A stretch of 26,249 nucleotides of DNA from Vairimorpha apis BRL 01 (Eukaryota > Microsporidia > Nosematidae). The stretch's first letter is position 1, and each line of letters opens with the position of its first letter. The DNA lies in NCBI GenBank assembly GCA_000447185.1, contig KE646945.1, positions 2,739 to 28,987 of the forward strand. The letters are read 5' to 3'. Positions 19,905 to 26,249 of the stretch are shown here, one piece after another. The notes under the pieces were generated by a model that did not search any database, was not told where the DNA came from, and saw nothing but the letters and a program-made list of their open reading frames with translations. The position numbers and the translations under genes are program-made.

Positions 19905-20236
19905 TATAAATCTCGGACAAAGATTGTTCCATATGTAATAACATGGGATGGGATGGTAACTAAGTATCACAGAAAGTATATCAAAGATCTAGAAATCCAA
20001 CCAAATCTTGAGGCGTACATGCAATCCATTGTACTTAAGAAGACTTTAGAGTCCATTTCTATGGATAGAAGACGTGGATATGAGTGGATTGAACTTATAG
20101 TTGACGAGGGGAAAAAGCAGTGGAGAATTTAGTAAAAACTATATCTTTAAAAAATATAAATATCTAGGAGGCGAAACTCAAAATAAACGAAACAAAAAAG
20201 CCCCAAGATAATCAAAGTGAGGAATATGAAGATTAA
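19905..20236 (+). mobile_element. Relic of R2-like non-LTR retrotransposon C-terminus, divergent subfamily (copy 4)
   Basis: The plus strand reads RTKIVPYVITWDGMVTKYHR, then LEAYMQSIVLKKTLESISM, aligned with KTRIIPYVMTWEGITTTFHK and TQAYIQARVLKMTLESLSM of copy 1. The aligned part covers about 19911-20070 and has no internal stop. After that the sequence (RRRGYEWIELIVDEG) departs from copy 1 (ARRGEVIAENEQ), so this is another subfamily, shared with the relic at 5879. The reading frame stops near 20132. Less AT-rich sequence continues to about 20236 and may be the original C-terminus in a shifted frame (it ends DNQSEEYED). No flanking duplication was found. Confidence 0.8.
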
Positions 20237-21555
20237 ATTGTTTTAAATAATCCACAAATTAAAAATAATAAAAAAAACTATAAAATAATAACCCAATAAA
20301 CTTTTTAAGTGATTTTAAAAGTATATTATTAATATCTTAAATTTAATCTAATTTTGTTAAAACATTAAAAATTTCAGATAAAATTATAGTTTTTAAAATT
20401 TCAATATTAGACTAGTTAACTTATTTTCTAATATATCATTTTATTTTAATTTATAAATTTTTTTCATCTAAGCAACATACATACATAACAATATTTTATT
20501 AATTTATATTAAATTACATTTTAAAAAATAAATATTTAACTTTTAAACTTTATTATAATGAAGCATTAAATTTTAATATTTTTATTTATAATAAATAACT
20601 TTTGAGATGTTTTAAAAAATAAAAATTAAATAACATATTTATTTATTTTACAAAAGAATATATTAAATAGTTTTTTTATAATGAAAATAATTTTTAAAAT
20701 ATTTATAAAAATTTAAAATTATAATTAAAATATTTAGTTTATAAATGTTCAATTTGAAATACATAAAAAAACACAAATAATAATTTTTTGTATTATTTTT
20801 TTATCTAATTTTTTAATAACTTATAATAATGTTTATATTAATAAAATTTAGTATCCGAATACTATTTTAATATACATATGTTTAAAAAATATTTTATAAA
20901 TTATTATAATAAGTATCATAAATTTAACGATTATTTTTAAATATTAAATGTTAAACATTTATAAATATACACCTAAAACGAAGATATTACTAATTTTATT
21001 GTAGAACAAAATATAATTATTCATTATATTATACTTTAGAATAAAATTAATTTTATGATTAATATTTAATAAGTTTGCTTAAATTATATAATTAAATAAA
21101 AATTTGAAATTTTTATATTTCAAATCTAAAAAAAAATTTTAAATATTATTTTATTATTTTTTGAGGAAGAATATCCGTATATTTAAATCATTTTTTTAAA
21201 CTTTTGTTTTTAAAAATAAATCAAATGATCCCATTTTATAAATTTTTTAAATCTATATTATTAAATTTTAATTATTTGTAAATTTTTTCATAAAAGTAAA
21301 AATTTAAATAAATCTTATAGTAGATTTTTAATATACAAATAAATTTAACTATTTAGTAAAAAATAACAATCAGTTTTAATCTTTAAAAAATGATTTTGTT
21401 TCTATTTAATACACTATACAATTTTTCAATTTGAAAATATGTCATTATTTATTATTTATTAAAAAATTGACATTTTTAATTAAAATCAAAAAAATGATTT
21501 GATAACATGAAAGAAACCAAAAAAAATTCAAATTATATACAAATTAAATACAACT
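20237..21555. other. AT-rich intergenic spacer
   Basis: About 1.3 kb of nearly pure A/T sequence, the longest featureless stretch in the window. No gene, RNA or repeat recognised. Confidence 0.6.
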
Positions 21556-22044
21556 TTATTCATAAGGATACATCTTCTTATCAAATCTCTGTTCATACAT
21601 ATTATAAGGAACAATGTCTTCATTATTTACATATTGATATCCATTTTCATAATTATAAGGAGGGGGAACTCTTAACATAACACTATTATTCATAGGATAT
21701 AATTCATACTGTTCAATAGGTTTGCTGTAATCGATTTTCTCCATTCTATGAAACGAAGGACTATTTGGTTTATCACACTGTTGTTGCTTTTTTACTTTAG
21801 CTCTTCTATTTTGAAACCAAACTTGAACACTTCTTGGTGTCATCGCTAATTGTTCACCAAGTTTTTTCCTCATAATCGAATCTGGTCTAGGACAATTTTC
21901 AAAGGCTTTCTCCAAAACTTTTAACTGTGCTTTCGTAGTTCGCTTCCTATGTTTTACATAAAATTGATCATAATATTGATTATTATATTCTTCATGTTGA
22001 ATCATATGATAATTACTAAAATAATTTCCTCTAAATGGCTCCAT
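21556..22044 (-). CDS. Homeodomain transcription factor
   Basis: 162 residues with one homeodomain at about 31-87: KHRKRTTKAQLKVLEKAFEN (N-terminal arm and helix 1), RKKLGEQLAM (helix 2) and TPRSVQVWFQNRRAKVKK (helix 3). The invariant WFQNRR is intact, with W76, F77 and N79 corresponding to HD positions 48, 49 and 51, so DNA binding is expected. No three-residue loop insertion is seen, so it is a typical rather than TALE homeodomain. The flanks are Tyr-, Asn- and Pro-rich (QHEEYNNQYYDQFYV before; VPPPYNYENGYQYVNNED after) and probably disordered. Microsporidia keep a small set of short homeodomain proteins. The target genes are unknown. The start carries a GGGG rather than a CCC signal. Confidence 0.95.
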   Translation of the reverse strand: MEPFRGNYFSNYHMIQHEEYNNQYYDQFYVKHRKRTTKAQLKVLEKAFENCPRPDSIMRKKLGEQLAMTPRSVQVWFQNRRAKVKKQQQCDKPNSPSFHRMEKIDYSKPIEQYELYPMNNSVMLRVPPPYNYENGYQYVNNEDIVPYNMYEQRFDKKMYPYE

Positions 22045-22047
22045 TAA

Positions 22048-22051
22048 CCCC
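22048..22051 (-). promoter_or_regulatory. GGGG start-proximal signal of the homeodomain gene
   Basis: The coding strand reads AATTAGGGGTTAATG, with GGGG 3 bp before the start codon at 22044. It is the only G-type rather than C-type signal found here. Confidence 0.5.
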
Positions 22052-22847
22052 TAATTTAATTTTTAAATTTATAAAAATGGTTTTTAATTAAAATAAATTA
22101 ACTTTTTTTCTTGTAAATTAAAATAATTATTTAATATTTATTTATTGTGAAAGTTGATAAATATAAGAAAAATAATTTTTTGTAATTTATCACTGAAAGA
22201 TGACGGTTAATTTTGAAATATTTAAGAAATATCTTAATTATTATTATTTTAAAATGATTTTTTTGAGATTATCAAAATTAAAAAAAAATTGACGTGTACA
22301 AAATTGACTTTAAATCGTAATATTACATGTTAATATCATAATATATAAACATAAATTAAAAGTTTAAAAAAATTTAAAATAAAATCTTATTAAAAATTTT
22401 AGGCATTTTTTACTTATTTGAGTATAAAAAACTATTATGAGACTTTAACTCAATAATATCTTATTAATTAAATATTTGCTTGTATTATGTTTTTAACTTT
22501 TGTTTTTTAAAAAACAATTTTAAGAAATTTTTTCTAAACATTTATTATTTTTATTAATAATATTTTTAAACTTATAATTTGCATTTAAACTGTCAAAATA
22601 ATTTATTTGGATAGAAAAGAAATTTTAATTAATTATATTTACACATTTGACACATTAATTTTTTAAAAATTTAAAGAATATAGAAGTATAACAATATTTT
22701 AATGAAAAATTATTTGGATAAAATTTTAAAACTTTTATAATTTTATTCAAAAAATTTATGTTTTAAAATAATTCATAAATCAACATTATTTTTGAAACAC
22801 ATGTGAAACATCGAAATTCAAAAATTAAAATTTTTTCACAATAAAAA
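22052..22847. other. AT-rich spacer between divergent genes
   Basis: About 0.8 kb of A/T filler between the homeodomain gene (minus) and the single-TM gene (plus). Nothing recognised. Confidence 0.6.
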
Positions 22848-23462
22848 ATGGTTTACTTATTGGAAAAAGGAGACTCTCCACGATGTACACTTGAATCTAA
22901 TAAACGAGATACGTTTACTCAAAAATTGTTTTCAGATTTAATACAACACTCTCATTCTAAAAAAACAGATTATTATATTGGAAGAGTTCAATGTATTGAA
23001 TCATCAAATCTCACATACTTTTGTTACGATGCTAGGCAATTATGTAAATACATATTTGAAATGGTAATAAGTACAGAAGGACGAAAAAATACGCATTAAA
23101 AATTTTAAAGATCCTATAAGTCGAATGAATATTAACGAAGTGCATTTTTTTAGACTCAAATATGATTCTGATGCACCTCTTAGGGCCGAATATGTTGGTA
23201 ACCACGATAATTTTTTACAAAGTAATAGTTTAAGATCAAAAATATTTTTTCTGAAGATGCTTTGGATGCTTTATCTGTTAATTTTGAATTCAATAGTGTT
23301 AAAAAAACGAGATTAATCGATAAAAGAAGATTATTTGCATTATTTATTATGGCTGTATTTACTATAATATTACTTAGTTGTCTTTTAATTATGGTTGAGA
23401 AAAAAAATGGAAAATTTAAAGTAAAAAAAATAAAAGACAAATTGAGAGTTGATCATAAATAA
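22848..23462 (+). CDS. Single-pass (C-terminal TM) protein of unknown function, two frameshifts
   Basis: Three overlapping frames form one gene. The first part (22848-23099) begins MVYLLEKGDSPRCTLESNKR and contains DYYIGRVQCIESSNLTYFCY. The second continues IRIKNFKDPISRMNINEVHF and EYVGNHDNFLQSN. The third reads SEDALDALSVNFEFNSV, a hydrophobic helix (LFALFIMAVFTIILLSCLLI, about 23325-23394) and a Lys-rich tail (KKNGKFKVKKIKDKLRVDHK). Breaks lie at A6 (23084-23089, one base too many or two too few) and T6 (23245-23250, one missing). The joined protein is about 204 residues. With no signal peptide and one TM near the C-terminus, it could be a tail-anchored-like ER or vesicle protein with a short basic lumenal or cytosolic tail. 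The family was not recognised. Confidence 0.65.
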
Positions 23463-23948
23463 ATCAAATTATTTTTATAGTTATTGAATTTATCTTTAAA
23501 AATAAATTATAAGTTTAATTTATCAGTAATTTAAACTAATTAATTATTAAATTTTAATTTAAATTTGTTTTTGGTGATACATTAAACAAGTAATTTATAG
23601 AGACTATTTACATTTTTTATTCAAAGCTTACATAAAGTTATTCATTACGTTTTTTTCATAAAGAATAACAAATTAAAAAATTATGAATTTTATACTAAAA
23701 TTTTTATCACCTTTATTTAAGTAATTCATTAAACAAAATTAATTTTTTTAGCGATTAAATTAAAACATTAAACTCTTTTAAAAATCAAATTTAATGTTTC
23801 AATTTTTTTAAAAAAATCAGAAAATAATTTAAACATTTTAAATAATTATCATTTTTTTAATATTAATATTATGAAGTTAATGAACTTAACAATAACTTTT
23901 AAGTAAATAAATAAGAATAAAAAATTAAAAAAATTATTTGTAAAGAAT
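23463..23948. other. AT-rich spacer between convergent genes
   Basis: A/T filler between the single-TM gene and the Sm-like gene. Nothing recognised. Confidence 0.6.
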
Positions 23949-24173
23949 TTATTGTAAAATATATTTTAACATGGGATCTACAACTACAAATTTTATTCTA
24001 GTTCCTCTAATAAATACTTCTTTTTTAAATTCAATTTCTTTCTTGTATATATCCACATTAATTAAATGTATATTCATATAATCGTCTATTTCTTGTACAG
24101 TACCTTTATATGATGTATCATCTATCGTAGTAATATTTATTATTTTATTTATACATTCTTGAAGTATTTCCAT
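23949..24173 (-). CDS. Sm-fold snRNP core protein, SmD3/SmD1-like
   Basis: 74 residues covering the whole Sm fold. Sm1 is SYKGTVQEIDDYMNIHLINV (about 20-39), with the conserved Gly, Asp and Met-Asn pair. Sm2 is VFIRGTRIKFVVV (about 53-65), containing the IRG signature that contacts RNA. The tail DPMLKYIL after Sm2 resembles the LPDMLKN tail of SmD3 more than that of SmD1 or LSm2. Sm proteins form the heptameric ring on spliceosomal U snRNAs. LSm rings act in U6 binding and mRNA decay, and an LSm identity cannot be excluded. The N-terminus is very short and there is no Arg-Gly tail, typical of a reduced genome. The start carries CCCC and lies 25 bp downstream of the stop of the large gene on the same strand. 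Confidence 0.8.
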   Translation of the reverse strand: MEILQECINKIINITTIDDTSYKGTVQEIDDYMNIHLINVDIYKKEIEFKKEVFIRGTRIKFVVVDPMLKYILQ

Positions 24174-24183
24174 AATAAAAATA

Positions 24184-24187
24184 GGGG
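24184..24187 (-). promoter_or_regulatory. CCCC start-proximal signal of the Sm-like gene
   Basis: The coding strand reads TTCCCCTATTTTTATTATG, with CCCC about 10 bp before the start codon at 24173. It lies inside the 25-bp gap after the upstream gene's stop codon, so the promoter is squeezed between the two genes. Confidence 0.55.
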
Positions 24188-24198
24188 AAAAACTAAAA

Positions 24199-26249
24199 TT
24201 ATTTTCTCCAAGAATTTTTATTAATAGATTGTTTTGTTATATTATTATCTTTATTATTTTTATCTGATTCTTCAGAATCCTTTTTAATTGAAGAATTTAA
24301 ATCAGGCTTATAAATATTATCATTGTTAGCATTTTTTAAAGTAGATTTATATGTAACTGTATTAGAAATATTTAGATCAGGCTTATATATATTATCATTG
24401 TTAACATTATTCAAAGTAGGTTTATATGTATTAGCTTTTAAAATATTTAGATCAGGCTTATATATGTTATTATTATCAAAATTATTTATTGAAGTAGGTT
24501 TATATGTACCTATATTTAAAGTGCTAAAACCTGGTTTATATATATTTGTATTTAAAATATTTGATTTATTATCATTATTTAACATGTTTGAAAAATCTGG
24601 TTTATATAAATTTTGATCAAAAGAATTCATGTTTTTAATATTTGCTAAATTATAAGCATAAATATTACCTGTACTAAAGTTAGCTTCCGATTTTTCGACT
24701 GAAATATCTTCATTCATTACTCCATCTTTATATGTATAAACATTCCTATTTGATTTATATTCAATTTTTTCTACAGCTTTAACATTTAAAAAATTATTAT
24801 TTCTAACATTATCTAAATCTCTCCAACTCTTTGATTTAATTATTTTAGAGCCTTCTATTTTTTCGGCTGCTTTCTTCTTTTCACATAAAATTATTTGTAA
24901 TTTGTCTACTATATTTTTATATTTTTCCATTTCTTGTTTAATATTTTTTAAAGATAATAAATGCTTATAATAATTAATTTTTCTATTTTCATTTCTTTCT
25001 TTGTATAGATTAAGAAAAGGTAATTTATAATTGCTTTTTAATATGTCACAATAAATATTGAATTTTGCTTTATTAACTTTAAAATTATCACTAAATGTTT
25101 TTTGTTGTGTTTTTATTTCTTTTTTATTTTTATTTTTAATAATTTTTTCACTACCTAAATCTTTAGAATTACCAATAACTTTATTAGTTTTTATATTGCT
25201 TTTATTCTGTTCTAGAGAATATAAGTTTATAATATCAAATATTTTACTAATATTTGATTTGTATTTATATTTATCTACAATAATATATCCTTTTTCAATT
25301 TTATATCCAATATTATTTATTTTAAGAAATTTCTCTACTGTTTTATTATATAATAAAATTTTATTGTTAACTAAAAAATTAAAAATTTCTTCAGTGTTAT
25401 TAAAAGATAATTTTTCCATTTCAATATTACTGTTTTTTTTGTCATTTATGTTTTTAATCAAATCTTTATAATCGTTTATGTCGTAATAAGGAAGTTTACA
25501 CATTAAATAACTAAACTGTTGTCCTTCGTTCTTAATTTCGCAATAATCAAAATAATTTCCATTTATTTGTATTTTACTCTGTGAAATTTTATTAATATTT
25601 ATTATACAATTAATGTAACTATAATAATAATGAGATTTTAAAAATATTTTAGAAAGAAAATCTAAATATTTGCAAAAATTATGTTTAGAAGGAAATGTAT
25701 TGGTTATATTTATGAATCTACTAACTAGAGATAAAATTAAAAACTCTTCAAAACACATACTATCTAAATCAATTAAATCAATAAAAGAAGATATAATTTC
25801 AGGTAATATTTCATTCCCTTTAAATTTATTTATAAGTGAACTAGATATATTTGATGCCCAAACAATAAATTCTTTTTTTTGTAAATTCGAATAAATTTCA
25901 TCAATATCTGTTTCATTTTTTAATTCATTAGATTTTTCAATAGAATCATTTTCACAAGGAATATTTTCGTTTTTAGTTGCGTTTACTTTTATCTCTTTTA
26001 TTAAAAGATACAATAAATGAGGGATCTCATCCATATACGATTTTATTTCGATAAATGTAGTAATCATAGACATGAGACTTTTATATGATTTATTAATTTT
26101 AACAAAAACTATAAATTGTTGTATTAAATCTTCATCATGTTTATTTAATACAATAAATTTGCTAATCGTATTTTTGTTAAGAATATCATAAAAGTATTCA
26201 TTTGCTAAAAGGGGCTCATTAAAATTGAATTTTAAATAAAAAATAATCG
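24199..26249 (-). CDS. Large protein of unknown function with C-terminal YKP repeats, 5' end outside the window
   Basis: The frame stays open from the stop at 24199 to the window edge. The first in-frame ATG in view (26073) is probably internal, because 58 more codons (including NEPLLANEYFYDILNKN) continue upstream, so at least 682 residues are encoded. The visible N-terminal half is largely helical (for example FIDLIDLDSMCFEEFLILSL, then KYLDFLSKIFLKSHYYY). A mid-region (MEKLSFNNTEEIFNFLVNNK, then GYIIVDKYKY) has a helix-then-strand look that faintly recalls the winged-helix end of PCI/Sac3-type proteins; this is only a hint. Next come a Lys-rich coiled-coil-like stretch (LLSLKNIKQEMEKYKNIVDK) and about eight NIYKP/TYKP motifs before a hydrophilic tail. 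No enzyme motif, signal peptide or TM is seen. Confidence 0.75.
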   Translation of the reverse strand, partial: IIFYLKFNFNEPLLANEYFYDILNKNTISKFIVLNKHDEDLIQQFIVFVKINKSYKSLMSMITTFIEIKSYMDEIPHLLYLLIKEIKVNATKNENIPCENDSIEKSNELKNETDIDEIYSNLQKKEFIVWASNISSSLINKFKGNEILPEIISSFIDLIDLDSMCFEEFLILSLVSRFINITNTFPSKHNFCKYLDFLSKIFLKSHYYYSYINCIININKISQSKIQINGNYFDYCEIKNEGQQFSYLMCKLPYYDINDYKDLIKNINDKKNSNIEMEKLSFNNTEEIFNFLVNNKILLYNKTVEKFLKINNIGYKIEKGYIIVDKYKYKSNISKIFDIINLYSLEQNKSNIKTNKVIGNSKDLGSEKIIKNKNKKEIKTQQKTFSDNFKVNKAKFNIYCDILKSNYKLPFLNLYKERNENRKINYYKHLLSLKNIKQEMEKYKNIVDKLQIILCEKKKAAEKIEGSKIIKSKSWRDLDNVRNNNFLNVKAVEKIEYKSNRNVYTYKDGVMNEDISVEKSEANFSTGNIYAYNLANIKNMNSFDQNLYKPDFSNMLNNDNKSNILNTNIYKPGFSTLNIGTYKPTSINNFDNNNIYKPDLNILKANTYKPTLNNVNNDNIYKPDLNISNTVTYKSTLKNANNDNIYKPDLNSSIKKDSEESDKNNKDNNITKQSINKNSWRK
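24302..24610 (-). repeat. Coding tandem repeat, about 75-bp unit, encoding IYKPDLN...TYKPTLNN
   Basis: Near-identical TCAGGCTTAT starts at 24302, 24377 and 24452, a 75-bp period. More diverged units reach about 24610. In protein each 25-residue unit holds an IYKP(D) and a TYK(P/S) motif followed by Asn/Asp-rich linker. The period is a multiple of three, so copy-number change keeps the frame. Confidence 0.75.

Noticed and set aside
25058..25471. Hydrophobic plus-strand frame that looks like a membrane protein
   Set aside because: Antisense to the large unknown gene. Leu/Phe-rich shadows are expected opposite Lys/Asn-rich coding sequence.
24199..26249. Sac3/GANP (TREX-2) identity for the large gene
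   Set aside because: The winged-helix-like mid-region is suggestive, but the diagnostic Sac3 N-terminal motifs are not visible, so no name was given.
1..26249. tRNA genes, rRNA, CRISPR arrays, bacterial-type operons
   Set aside because: Scanning for T-loop-like GTTCRA boxes with paired arms, rRNA-like islands and regular direct repeats found nothing convincing. The only regular tandem repeat is the coding one at 24302-24610.

Overview
The window looks like a piece of a microsporidian nuclear genome. It is extremely AT-rich. It carries compact, intron-free eukaryotic genes (ribosomal protein L3, Pwp2/Utp1, an RPA14-like subunit, an Sm protein, a homeodomain protein, a GDP-mannose transporter, a subtilase, a peroxiredoxin). 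Many start codons are preceded within 0-14 bp by a CCC- or GGG-type run, the start-proximal signal described for microsporidia. Genes are separated by long, almost featureless A/T spacers, which points to one of the larger, gene-sparse microsporidian genomes. The species cannot be named from this sequence.

Layout. 594-1858(+) is an unrecognised gene broken by a frameshift, with coding-like sequence continuing to about 2144. 2269-3326(-) is a 5'-truncated copy of an R2-like (restriction-like-endonuclease) non-LTR retrotransposon. 4059-4774(+) is a frameshifted gene for an N-terminally anchored protein. 5879-6055 is an old relic of the retrotransposon. 6648-7511(+) encodes a Vrg4-type GDP-mannose transporter. 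8659-10164(-) encodes a membrane-anchored subtilase. 11162-11455 is a third retrotransposon relic. 11562-12092(+) is a 2-Cys peroxiredoxin and 12931-14081(+) is RPL3 (frameshifted). 14586-15716(-) is a secreted His/Cys-rich protein, a candidate spore-wall protein. 16502-16761 is a fresh 5'-truncated retrotransposon copy. 16855-17073(+) is a small unknown ORF that overlaps PWP2 (17063-19183, three frameshifts). 19250-19534(-) encodes an Rfa3/RPA14-like protein. 19905-20236 is a fourth retrotransposon relic. 21556-22044(-) encodes a homeodomain protein. 22848-23462(+) encodes a single-TM unknown protein (two frameshifts). 23949-24173(-) encodes an SmD-like protein. 24199-26249(-) is the 3' part of a large unknown gene with YKP repeats.

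Two patterns stand out. First, the same non-LTR element left at least five pieces here. All are from the 3'/C-terminal end, and the two youngest are flanked by perfect 12-bp and 13-bp target-site duplications. This is the signature of abortive target-primed reverse transcription. Second, five genes, including ones expected to be essential, are broken only inside A or T homopolymers. Seven of eight breaks equal one missing base. Systematic homopolymer undercalling in the assembly is the simplest reading; transcriptional or ribosomal slippage is the interesting alternative.

No tRNA, rRNA, CRISPR array or spliceosomal intron was recognised. Nothing here amounts to a clearly new multi-gene system. 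The genes are a normal housekeeping mixture (ribosome biogenesis, translation, DNA replication, splicing, redox defence, glycosylation, surface proteins).
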